A stretch of 64,000 bases of DNA, from the NCBI GenBank assembly GCA_963576735.1, contig OY755178.1, positions 14,818,001 to 14,882,000 on the forward strand, in the 5' to 3' direction. The stretch is from Bedellia somnulentella (Eukaryota > Arthropoda > Insecta > Lepidoptera > Bedelliidae). A program made the translations under genes and the position numbers. Under the pieces are notes generated by a model, which worked only from the letters and a program-made list of their open reading frames with translations, was not told the origin of the DNA and did no database searches. Below, piece after piece: positions 54,812-64,000 of this stretch; position 1 is the stretch's first letter; each line of letters begins with the position of its first letter.

Positions 54812-57800
54812 AGCTAAAAAATCCGAACTTCTTTATTTATTAAAAAAGTTTGATCCTGCCATCATTGCCCTCTCGGAGACATGGCTAGTTAAGGATTCCC
54901 TTTTCAGGGTGCCTGGCTATGCTTGCCTCCGGGATGACAGGGATGTTAGGGGTGGCGGTAGTGCTCTTCTTATAAGACGGGATATATCTTTTTCCCAAAT
55001 TGCTCTACCTCCCTCAGTGTCTAATATTTATATTACTGCGGTCAAAATTCTAGACTACTCCATTTTATCAGTTTATATTCCTCATCCTTCATCTTCTATT
55101 ATTCTTGAACTTTCTTCTATTCTCTCTTCTATTCCTCATCCCATGATTGTCATGGGTGATCTCAACTGTCATCACACTATGTGGGGTTGTCATCATACTG
55201 ATAGTTTTTCTCCTCTTATCTTAGAGTTTTGCGATACATTGGACATTTGCATTATGAATGATGGTTCTCCTACTCGCAGAGTGCTACCTACCCAAGATCC
55301 TAGAAGTGCTGTAGACTTAACTATTTCATCCCCATCTGTGGCTAGATCTTTCAATTGGTCAGTTTTATCCAATTCGTGTGGAAGTGATCACTTCCCTATT
55401 ATTATCTCCTCTTCAATAACTATTCCTACTCTTCCAAATTTAGCTCCCCTTTTGCAGTATAGACTGGAATCAGCAAATTGGGATGACTATAAGTTATCGT
55501 TAGAAAATAAATTATCTGCGTTTCCGGTTCTTTCACAGAATAACGTAAAAGATTGTTACACATTTTTTGTTAATGCGATGATATTCTCTGCAGACAATAA
55601 TTTCCCCAAAAAAAAACCGCTCGCCAATCATCATTCATCTCCTGCTTGGTGGGATAGAGAATGTTCCGAAATTATCCGTGTAAGACGTAATGCTGAAATT
55701 AACTATAACCTTGACATGACGACAGAAAATTTCCTCTTGTATCAAGAGGCAGCGGCAAGATGTCGTAAAACTTTAAAAAATAAAAAAAGACAAAGAGTTT
55801 TTGCCAATCTTTACACCCTAGAACCCCGGCTGCTGTTGTTTGGAAACAAATCAAACGATTCCGATCTGCTCTGACTTCTGGTCCTTATAATTATACGTCC
55901 AACTGCTTCTCATGGCTCGAGTCTTTTATAAATCGTTTGGCTCCTCCCATGGTTCCATCTAAGCATATGCTACAGTATAACCTATTAAGTATTACTTCTA
56001 CTAATGATCTTGATCGTCCTTTTTCTGCTGATGAATTGGAATGTGCTATGAAAGGTCTGGTAGACTCTAGTCCCGGTGAAGATGGGATCCCTTATTCCTT
56101 TCTGGTCAACTCTGGTCATAAGGCCAAGCATTTTTTTTTTGGATATTATTAACATATTTTTTTCTACAGGTGTTATACCCGACACATGGCGTTCTCAAAT
56201 TATTATTCCTGTATTGAAATATGGAAAACCTTCTTCTTCTGCTTCATCTTATCGTCCAATTGCATTGTCATCAGTACTTCTTAAAGTCACAGAACATCTC
56301 ATCAAGAATCGTCTGGAATGGTTTGTAGAAAACCAAGGGCTTATTGCTAAATCTCAGTTTGGCTTTCGCAAAGGTATGAGTACAATGGATAACTTGAGCA
56401 TTATAATAACTGATATCCGTTCTTCTTATGCCAAAAAGGAATATATAGTGGCTGTTTTTCTTGACATTCTTTCAGCCTATGATAATGTTTTACTCCCATT
56501 GCTCAGACAAATTTTACTTGATTTGAATGTGCCTGTGAAGTTAACTCATTTTATATTTAATCTCCTAACTTCAAGATCTATTAGCATTCGCTCTCAATCT
56601 TCTTCATCTCCGTCTCCCGCAAGACTTGTCTGGAAAGGTCTCCCCCAGGGATCTGTGCTTAGTCCTCTACTTTATAATCTTTACACATCACTCTTAGAAT
56701 ACTCCGTGACAAGCTTTTGCAACATATTACAATATGCTGATGACATTTGTCTCTATGTATCTGCTAAAGATATTTCTGTAGCTGAACAACGTATCAACCG
56801 AGCCCTTGATTACCTTGATTCCTGGTTATCTGAACATGGTCTTTCCGTTTCAGCTCCTAAGAGCAAATCAATAATTTTTACTCGCAAGTATAACGTTCCC
56901 TCCGTTTGTATTAAGGTAAATGATGTAGTAATTCCAACTGTTGATAATGTTAAATTTTTAGGGGTCATTTTAGACTCTAGGCTATCAGGAAATGCTCATA
57001 TTAATTATATAGTTGAAAAATGCGAAAAGAGCATTAACGTTATACGGTGTTTATCTGGTGTGTGGTGGGGTTCTCATCCCTTCACCCAAAAATTGCTCTA
57101 TAACGCTATTGTTCGCAGCCATTTTGACTATGGTCTATTCTTACTATGCCCTTGCAGTAAGTTAGCTTTAGAAAAAATTAACAAACTGCAATCTAAATGC
57201 CTCCGTATTATATTGGGTGCAATGAAGTCGTCCCCAATTAATGCCATGCAAGTTGAATGTGCAGAGTGCCCTTTATCAATCAGAAGACAATACCTTTGCG
57301 ACCGATTCCTATTCAAAGTTGCTCAATCTTCGTCTCACCCCCTTATGGATAAACTCCGGATTCTCAATTCATTAAATACTTCTGACAGAGAATTCCCACT
57401 TCTAAGAAGTTATAACTTTCTTCAAAATTTGCAAAATCCTATTTCCCAATATTCTACTAATCCTTTGTTCCTAATCCCCTACGAAGCTCTTATTTTCCAG
57501 CCTAATATTTTATTTAACCTCGGTATTCATAAAGATCTTCCCGACCCTAACAAGTCCCTGAGGTCATGCATCTCAGAAACAATGTTGGATAGACTTGAAA
57601 TTTACACTGACGCTTCTAAACTTGACAATAGTCTTGTTGGTGCAGCTGCATGGATTCCCAAATACAAAATCATACTATCTCAAAAATGTCCAGCCGAATC
57701 ATCCGTCTTTACTGGTGAATCTGTTGCTATTTTAGAAGCTATTAAGTTCTGTATATCTCATAACATACAAAAAGCGTTAATTCTGTCTGATTGCCTGAGC

Positions 57801-58460
57801 AGTTTACAAGCCATAACATCCAATCCATTTAGAAGTAAGAATAAATTCCCCATTATATTAGAAATCAAAAACCATCTCTTCACTTGTCATTCGAAAAAAA
57901 TTGACATTATCATTGGCTGGATTCCCAGTCACTGTGGCATTTCTGGAAATGAGTTGGCTGATAATTATGCCAAATTAGCCATTAGTTCCGGCTGTATTGA
58001 TTACTCAATAATCCATAGTCATGATTTATGCTCGTTAGCCAGGCCTCGAATGTTTGAATCTTGGAAATTGCTTTGGCTCCAGTCAAAATCTTTAAAAGGT
58101 AAATATTACGGTGATATCCAGGGTGACGAAATTCCGTCTAGACCTTGGTTTTTCAAATGTAAATCTGCTGACAAATGGGTAGCATCCACTATTTGTAGAC
58201 TTCGTTTAGGTCATTCGTGTACTCCGGTTCACCTTGCTAAAATAAGGATAAGGGACAGTTCGATTTGCGAGTGTGGATTAGATGAAGGAACAGTTGACCA
58301 TATTTTTTTCGCATGTCCTAATTTATCATTTTCTTTATATGATGTTTTGCCTCCTTTCATCCCTCTTCCTACTAATTTTAAATGTTTACTTTGTTTTGTA
58401 TATACCCCTTTCATTAAAACTTTGTGTCATTTCATCAAGGTCCATAATATAAAATTATAA
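54768..58460 (+). pseudogene. LINE ORF2: endonuclease, reverse transcriptase, RNase H (two frameshifts)
   Basis: From ATG 54768: an AP-type endonuclease with LQWNCQSVRAKK, SETWLV, GDLNCHHTMWG and SDHFPI. A frameshift near 55810 moves coding into a second frame, and another in a T-run at 56131-56140 returns it. The RT has SYRPIALSSVLLKV, FGFRKGMSTMDN, FLDILSAYDNV, GLPQGSVLSPLLY and QYADD. RNase H shows IYTDASKLD, ESSVFTGESVA, LSDCLSSL and GWIPSHCGISGNELAD. The C-terminus has CECGLDEGTVDHIFFACP. The family nicks DNA and primes reverse transcription at the nick; this copy cannot because of the frameshifts. Confidence 0.9.
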
Positions 58461-58688
58461 TGCATTCTTTTTGTTCATATTGATAATTTTGTAGTAATTA
58501 TTTTGTTGGTAATATTTATTTTATTTTTCAACCATGAATGATCAATGAGTGTATGTAAATCAGTTTCAATTTTTTTTTTTTTAACTTTTCAAAATGTGAT
58601 TTCTTTTCACTGGACGTTGGCAAAGTAACTGTGTTAAAACACGGTCAAAGGCCATTGAAGAAAAATTGAATTGAATTAAAACTTTTAG

Positions 58689-58805
58689 CGCGACAGGTGA
58701 TAGGTGACAATTTGTCGTGAAAAACTTGTCAATTCTGCTTTATTGAACAGAGAATTGTCACGACATATCGACATATTTGTAAAATTGTCGGACAATCCCG
58801 ACAGG
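58689..58805. repeat. GACAA/TTGTC-rich repeat, right part
   Basis: Continuation of 52936-53085 after the LINE insertion (GACAATTTGTCGTG, TTTATTGAACAGAGAATTGTC, GTCGGACAATCCCGACAGG). Confidence 0.65.
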
Positions 58806-59160
58806 TGAAGTGCTGTGTGTCACACACTCATTTGGAGGAATTTAAAACGTTTGTTCAAAGAGATGGTACTTACGTCGAGTAGTGAAGATGAATACTTTGT
58901 TCAAATACAAGCAAGGCTTTCCAAACAGAATATTTTTATTTTTCATATATTAGTCCCAAAGTGGTTAGTTTGTTGCTCATATCCATTTTAGCACCGATAG
59001 CGAACGAACAATCGGATAGTAAATATATTCGTTCATATAATCTTGTTATTATTCTACCCTCATGCATTTTTTATTCTACTTCTATTCTATTTTTCTTCGT
59101 GGCTTCTATCGTGTTGCCACAATAATTTCGCCAATGTCAAGTGCGGTCGGCAAGAAAACA
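58806..59160. other. non-coding, shares 50 bp with the relic at 5165-5214
   Basis: No gene called. A short frame starting ATGGTACTTACGTCGAGTAG at 58863 (Ser/Glu-rich) is too short to judge. 59092-59140 is the reverse complement of 5165-5214. Confidence 0.4.
59092..59140 (-). repeat. short shared repeat, partner of 5165-5214
   Basis: TTCGTGGCTTCTATCGTGTTGCC..AATAATTTCGCCAATGTC is the reverse complement of the segment at 5165-5214 with few differences. Confidence 0.7.
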
Positions 59161-59345
59161 GTGCAGATGTAAATATATTTATTTTAAAAAAAGGGTTATA
59201 TAAATAAAAAATAAAAGTGAAATTTCACTCTAGACTACCACCAGAACCTGTAAAAAACAAAACAATTTTGGACATAACAATATATTTGGGGAAGGGAGTA
59301 AAAACATTTCTTAAATAAACATATACCTAGCTATACAAAGACTAA

Positions 59346-62300
59346 CTACAATTTAAGATTATTACTAACTAAATACTTACACCAGATATTTACAAAGGGA
59401 GATTCAACTAATGATATTAAACAATTAGTATTAGTAGGGAGAGGAACGTAGGAAGGGAGATAATTGTAAACCGAAGGAATCTTAGGACATTCAAAAAACA
59501 AGTGGTCTGTTGACCCATCCGCCAGACCACATTCACACAGAGAACTATCTCTCACCCTTATTTTCGCCAAAAACACTGGAGTGCAAGCGTGACCTAATCT
59601 TAACCTGATGGTTGATGAGATAGCCCATCTATCTATATTTTTACACCTTTTCTGGTTAAACCAAGGGCGCGATGGAATAATTGGTTGAATACTACCATAA
59701 TGAGTTCCTTTAACCAGACGAGATCTGTCCCAAATATTTTGCCAAGTCGAAAACATGCGAGGATTAGCGAGACTACAGACATCTTGAGCGTAGACAGTTT
59801 GGTGTTGAAGGGAACCAGATACAATAGCCTCCTTTGCATATGCATCCACTATTTCATTATTTATGATTCCACAGTGAGCTGGAATCCAAGCGAGTTCAAT
59901 GTGGATGCCTTGTGAGTGGCATCTAAAAAGCAGATACTTTATTTCTAATATTACTGGGGAAATGTGTTTAGCTCTGAAAGGGTTGGAAGAAATAGCCAGA
60001 AGAACAGACTTACAGTCCGAGAATATAATGGAATTGTTAAGACTGTTTGACTCTATATATTTAACTGCATCTAGAATGGCAACTGCTTCCCCTGTAAATA
60101 CTGAAGATTCGACAGGAAGACTACAGTTTAGTATAACTCGGAACTTTGGGATCCAAACCGCACAACCAACGTTACCGTCAGACGAAAGCTTGGAGGCATC
60201 GGTGAATATATATAAACCACCACTCCAGCGAGAGTTTACAGTCTCGAGGAATAGTTGGTTGGCATTGAGAGAATCTTTATCAATACCAATATTAAGAATA
60301 AGCGAAGGGGAAAATATAAGAGACTCATAAGGGTGAGAAAATAGAGGATGACCATTACACTGAAATAATGGCGCAGAAAGATTAGACAGAAAATTGAAAC
60401 TATCAACGATTGGGGGACGGCTATTATTCGGTTGCAAGATCTCAGAGTATTGACGCAAAGCAGGTAGTAAAGGATGGGAGGCAGACTGCGCGACTTTAAA
60501 TAAAAATCTATCGCATAGGTATTGACGTCTAAGACTAAGGGGAGCCTCGACGCACTCCACCTGCATGGCGTTTATTGGGGAAGATTTCATTGCTCCGAGA
60601 ATTATGCGCAAGCATCTGGCTTGAATGCGGGTAACTTGGACTGAACAGGATTTGTTGGATGGCATCAATAAAAAGGAAGCATAGTCCAACTGGCTCCGAA
60701 CAATCGCATTGTAAAGAATCTTTTGAGTACGAGGATGGCAACCCCACCAGACACCTGATAGAGCTCTAAGCACATTAATACCACTCTCACATTTACTTGA
60801 GACGTAATTGAAATGAGCCACACCATTAAGTCTTGAGTCTAAAAATACACCCAAAAACTTGACTTTGCTAACCACCGGAATTGAAGAACCTTCAAAAGTA
60901 ACATTGATGTCAGGTACTTGATGCTTACGAGTAAATATGACAACACAGCTTTTAGATGGAGATAGGGAAAGGCCATGTTCCATTAACCAAGTACTTAAAT
61001 AATAAAAGGCTCTGTTTAACGATGATTCTGCATCACTTAAGGAATTAACTTGGGAGTAGAGACATATATCATCCGCGTATTGTAAAATATTGCAAAAGTT
61101 GTTAACTACCTGTTCCAAATCATAAGTATAAAGGCTGTAAAGAATAGGGCTAAGAACAGAACCTTGGGGAAGGCCCTTCCAAACAGATCTAGGGCAATTA
61201 TCGGAGTCCCTACCGCGGACAGTTATGGATCTTTCCATAAAAATGTTACAAATGAAATGTATTATCCTCACTGGGATATTCAGCTGTTGCAGTTTTTGCC
61301 TGAACACCGGAAGAAGAACATTATCATATGCCGCAGTTATGTCTAAGAAGGCACCAACAAGGTATTCCTTTCTGTAAAAAGATGATCTAATGGCTGTGGT
61401 AAGAACTGAGATGCTGTCTAAAGTGCCCATACCCTTTCTAAAACCATATTGCGACTCTGGTAATATGTGTCGACTTTCAACAAACCACTCCAAACGGTTT
61501 TTTATTAAGTGCTCCAATACTTTCAAAAGAGCGGATGACAAAGCTATTGGACGATATGAAGTAGATAGTAATGGGTCCTTGCCAAATTTGAGTAGGGGGA
61601 TAACAATTTGGGTCTTCCAATCTGACGGGATAACACCAGTGAAAAAAAAGTGATTGACAAGATTTAAAAAGATATTTTTGGTGACCTCCCCAGAACGAGA
61701 GAGAAAGGAGTAAGGGATCCCATCCACACCAGGAGCTGAGTCCCTCAAACCACTCAAAGCACGATCCAGCTCCTGTGATGTAAAAGAGGCATCCATAGGG
61801 TCATGTGATGAAAAATTATAAGGGGATGGTAACATATTTATTGTGGGGACAGATGGGGGAGCTAACTTACTCACAAAATTCTCAAACCACACTGAAGAAT
61901 CATTAGATGACAAATTACAGGGGGACTGTGATAGCCTATATTTTTTTAATTCCTTCCAAACCCTTGACGGTGGAGTCCTAGGTGAAAGAGATTGGCAATA
62001 GCTTTGCCACCCGCTACGTTTCTTCTGAGAGAGCATACGTTTGGTATGAGCTGCAATTTTTTTAAAATTTAAATAAGATTCTAAAGTCATTGACATGTTA
62101 AATAACTCTTCTGCATCTTTTCTGTCATTCACTGCTTTAGTACAGTCTTTATCCCACCAAGGAGGAGAGGAGTATTTACGGTGAGAATTTTTAAGGGGCA
62201 AAGTTTCATCAGCAGCGGAAATGATATTTGCGACAAAATTTTTATAAACAGAAATAGCATTATTAGGGGAAACTTCTGGGACCGAAGCCATTTTGGATTC

Positions 62301-63038
62301 AACGGCTCCATTATAAGCTAACCAGTCAGGACTATTGAGTTGGTACTTAAGAAGAGGGTCAGGGTTTACAGGTGGTGGTATGGGAGATGAATAAGAGATT
62401 AGAATGGGAAGATGATCGCTACCGTGTGTATCATGAATTGTGACCCAAGACAATAATGATGCAAGCGAAGGAGAACACAATGTAAGGTCAACAGCACTTT
62501 TTCGATTTTGTAAGGGGCTAACTCTACGGGTAGGGGATCCATCATTCAAAAGGCAAACATTCAAAGAATCAAACATTTCTATAAGTGAGGTTGAGGTTGC
62601 ATCGCAGTAATAACTGCCCCACAAAGTATGGTGACAGTTAAAATCCCCCATTATAATAATAGGAGTATCAATGGCAGAAATTATAGATTGCAGCTCAGAA
62701 ACTAACATGTGGGAGGCAGAGCCCGAAGGAATATACAGGGAAACAATAGAAAAATTCATAACCTTTGCTGCTACTATATTTAAATTAGAACTATGGGAGG
62801 GGATTGGGATCATTGAAAAGGGCAAGTTTCTATTGATTAATAGTGCGCAACCACCATATCCGTCATCCCTGTCATCCCGCAAACATGCAAATCCAGAAAC
62901 CCTAAAATGGGAATCAGGAACCAGCCATGTTTCCGAGACAGCCAGGGCCACGGGGCCAAATTGCTGCACTAAACGGGAAATTTCACATTTTTTAGGACGG
63001 AGACTTTGAGCGTTCCATTGAAGGAGTCTTAGATCCAT
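59346..63038 (-). CDS. LINE ORF2: endonuclease, reverse transcriptase, RNase H, intact 1,230 aa
   Basis: The start is placed at 63038 (MDLRLLQWNAQSLRPKK) by comparison with the sister LINE's ORF2 start. An in-frame ATG at 63101 would add 21 unconserved residues. Endonuclease (about residues 1-230): SETWLVPDSHFRV, GDFNCHHTLWG, GSDHLPI. RT (roughly the middle third): SYRPIALSSALLKV, YGFRKGMGTLDS, FLDITAAYDNV, GLPQGSVLSPILY, QYADD. RNase H (last third): IFTDASKLSSDG, ESSVFTGEAVAILDAV, FSDCKSVLL, IPAHCGIINNEIVD. C-terminal CECGLADGSTDHLFFECP. All catalytic motifs are present and there is no stop, so the enzyme could be functional. It overlaps ORF1 by 47 nt. Confidence 0.93.
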   Translation of the reverse strand: MDLRLLQWNAQSLRPKKCEISRLVQQFGPVALAVSETWLVPDSHFRVSGFACLRDDRDDGYGGCALLINRNLPFSMIPIPSHSSNLNIVAAKVMNFSIVSLYIPSGSASHMLVSELQSIISAIDTPIIIMGDFNCHHTLWGSYYCDATSTSLIEMFDSLNVCLLNDGSPTRRVSPLQNRKSAVDLTLCSPSLASLLSWVTIHDTHGSDHLPILISYSSPIPPPVNPDPLLKYQLNSPDWLAYNGAVESKMASVPEVSPNNAISVYKNFVANIISAADETLPLKNSHRKYSSPPWWDKDCTKAVNDRKDAEELFNMSMTLESYLNFKKIAAHTKRMLSQKKRSGWQSYCQSLSPRTPPSRVWKELKKYRLSQSPCNLSSNDSSVWFENFVSKLAPPSVPTINMLPSPYNFSSHDPMDASFTSQELDRALSGLRDSAPGVDGIPYSFLSRSGEVTKNIFLNLVNHFFFTGVIPSDWKTQIVIPLLKFGKDPLLSTSYRPIALSSALLKVLEHLIKNRLEWFVESRHILPESQYGFRKGMGTLDSISVLTTAIRSSFYRKEYLVGAFLDITAAYDNVLLPVFRQKLQQLNIPVRIIHFICNIFMERSITVRGRDSDNCPRSVWKGLPQGSVLSPILYSLYTYDLEQVVNNFCNILQYADDICLYSQVNSLSDAESSLNRAFYYLSTWLMEHGLSLSPSKSCVVIFTRKHQVPDINVTFEGSSIPVVSKVKFLGVFLDSRLNGVAHFNYVSSKCESGINVLRALSGVWWGCHPRTQKILYNAIVRSQLDYASFLLMPSNKSCSVQVTRIQARCLRIILGAMKSSPINAMQVECVEAPLSLRRQYLCDRFLFKVAQSASHPLLPALRQYSEILQPNNSRPPIVDSFNFLSNLSAPLFQCNGHPLFSHPYESLIFSPSLILNIGIDKDSLNANQLFLETVNSRWSGGLYIFTDASKLSSDGNVGCAVWIPKFRVILNCSLPVESSVFTGEAVAILDAVKYIESNSLNNSIIFSDCKSVLLAISSNPFRAKHISPVILEIKYLLFRCHSQGIHIELAWIPAHCGIINNEIVDAYAKEAIVSGSLQHQTVYAQDVCSLANPRMFSTWQNIWDRSRLVKGTHYGSIQPIIPSRPWFNQKRCKNIDRWAISSTIRLRLGHACTPVFLAKIRVRDSSLCECGLADGSTDHLFFECPKIPSVYNYLPSYVPLPTNTNCLISLVESPFVNIWCKYLVSNNLKL

Positions 63039-64000
63039 TATTGAGGAAAGGGGATAGAGAGGTAAGTAAATTGGCAACGTTGTCCGGTATAAACTCGTCA
63101 CACTTGCTAAGCAAGTTGACGAGTGTGGAAATTAAGAGTTCTATCAAGTTCTCATTGGTAGAAGGAGAGGATTTATAGAGGGCACAACCATCCTGAAGAG
63201 ATGAGGATGGAACTGAGATAATCTCTTGATGAGCCCTTCTATCATAACCTTGCTGGGAATAATTATTTCTTTTGGGAGACATAAACACAGTCTTTTTATA
63301 GGATGTTTGTTCCTGTCTTTTGGGGGATGAAGAAGAAGATAAAGAGGAGGGAATAAGAAGAGAAGCTGTAACATCAGCATAAGATTTTTTGACAGATGGG
63401 AACCGAGAAGATGCCTCAAAGTAAGAAATTGAGTCTTGGGACATAGCTAACTTTATGTCTCTTTGCCTTTTTTGTTCAGGGCAGTTCTTGTCAGTTGCTG
63501 AGTGGCAACCTGAACAGTAAACACAAGTTAATTCATTGTTCTGGCAACTATCACCTGGGTGATTATTACTGCATTTAAAACAACGTGGTTGGGACCTACA
63601 TTGGGATTTAACATGTCCAAATCTACAACAATTCAGACATTGGATAGTTGGGAGCTGGTAAAGTTCAACCGGTAGGGATGTATTGTAGCAATACACATTT
63701 TTTGGAAGCAATTGGCCATGAAAAGTTATGACCACTGATTGAGTCGGAACCCAAGAAGTAGAACCATCATTAATTACTTTTCTGTTTAGTCGGCGGGCTT
63801 TCAGAACTTTACCACAACCGGCAGGTAACTCTATATTTTCAACAAATTCCGTAATGCTCCACTCAGAGGGAACACCACGAACCAATCCCATTTTCATAAC
63901 ATTAAAAGAAGGAATGTTAGCCTTGAAATTATTAGCCTCGAGAATGGGGTTGGCCAGGAACTCATTGGCAGCATTGGCAGTATTAAATTGGATGGAGACT
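62992..64000 (-). CDS. LINE ORF1 (Gag-like, zinc knuckles), 5' end outside the window
   Basis: The frame is open from the window edge to the stop at 62992; the first Met inside (63897) is internal, because similarity to the sister ORF1 continues upstream. It has GVPSEWSITEFVENIEL, then knuckles CLNCCRFGHVKSQC, CFKCSNNHPGDSC and CVYCSGCHSATDKNC, then KKSYADVT and a Ser-rich tail. RNA-binding partner of ORF2. No break within the visible 336 codons. Confidence 0.9.
   Translation of the reverse strand, partial: VSIQFNTANAANEFLANPILEANNFKANIPSFNVMKMGLVRGVPSEWSITEFVENIELPAGCGKVLKARRLNRKVINDGSTSWVPTQSVVITFHGQLLPKNVYCYNTSLPVELYQLPTIQCLNCCRFGHVKSQCRSQPRCFKCSNNHPGDSCQNNELTCVYCSGCHSATDKNCPEQKRQRDIKLAMSQDSISYFEASSRFPSVKKSYADVTASLLIPSSLSSSSSPKRQEQTSYKKTVFMSPKRNNYSQQGYDRRAHQEIISVPSSSLQDGCALYKSSPSTNENLIELLISTLVNLLSKCDEFIPDNVANLLTSLSPFLNNGSKTPSMERSKSPS

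Larger units (their letters stand above)
53097..58677 (+). mobile_element. full-size two-ORF LINE (I/Jockey-like), with TSD
   Basis: AAAACTTTTAG occurs immediately before (53086-53096) and after (58678-58688) the element, an 11-bp target duplication. The 5' leader is about 290 bp, and the 3' end is a TTGAATTGAATT tail instead of poly(A). Two ORFs overlap by 44 nt. ORF2 carries two frameshifts, so this copy is inactive. Confidence 0.93.
59160..64000 (-). mobile_element. second two-ORF LINE of the same family, runs off the window
   Basis: Minus-strand copy with ORF1 (partial, upstream part beyond 64000) and an unbroken ORF2. The 3'UTR runs down to about 59160 but its exact end and target duplication were not defined. 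Protein order and motifs match the copy at 53097-58677, with many substitutions, so they are different subfamilies. Confidence 0.85.

Noticed and set aside
59685..60330. Plus-strand frames of 76 and 143 codons
   Set aside because: Antisense shadows of the intact LINE ORF2; they show no independent features.

Overview
The window reads as nuclear DNA of an insect, most likely a moth or butterfly. It is AT-rich, its two clear host genes have short GT-AG introns, and the rest is a dense bed of transposable elements and short repeats of lepidopteran type. There is no bacterial or organellar gene structure. The lepidopteran assignment is inference from the repeat style and the CsRn1/Kabuki-type LTR element.

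Layout. 1-4,080: intergenic, with a 465-bp-arm foldback repeat and the tail of a dead LINE. 4,089-11,368: an LTR retrotransposon (Gypsy superfamily, CsRn1-like) whose two LTRs look identical and which sits in a short target duplication. Its gag is split by a 2.6-kb DNA-transposon relic with a THAP-domain fragment, and that relic carries a 619-bp inverted-repeat element. 13,621-15,539: a hAT element with both ends and an 8-bp target duplication. 16,321-17,500: a probable piggyBac-like relic. 19,920-25,141 (minus): LUC7L3 in eight coding exons, a U1 snRNP-associated splicing factor. 26,595-27,771 (minus): a candidate 60-aa spliced gene of unknown function. 28,650-33,900: duplicated DNA around a 5'-truncated LINE flanked by an exceptionally long (about 424 bp) direct repeat. 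34,025-35,895 (plus): CHMP6, an ESCRT-III subunit, two coding exons.

36,000-42,360 is repeats: tRNA-derived SINEs, a 153-bp tandem array, a Helitron-helicase fragment and a second foldback. 42,365-45,622 holds two decayed convergent genes. One resembles the C-terminal part of RAG1/Transib-type transposases. The other is a PIN/FEN-like nuclease with a tesmin-type Cys-rich (CXC) tail. 46,197-52,815 (minus) is a BEL/Pao-like element in which gag-protease runs in frame straight into an env-like region with no reverse transcriptase. Its 3' LTR is split by another LINE. 53,097-58,677 (plus) and about 59,160-64,000 (minus) are two full-size two-ORF LINEs of one family in opposite orientations; the second runs off the window.

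The two host genes are unrelated housekeeping functions (pre-mRNA splicing; endosomal sorting and membrane scission). Nothing suggests a host operon or pathway cluster. The most unusual parts are the transposase-like/PIN-CXC pair, the gag-protease-env fusion, the giant duplication around a LINE, and a GGGAAAC slippery site joining gag and pol.
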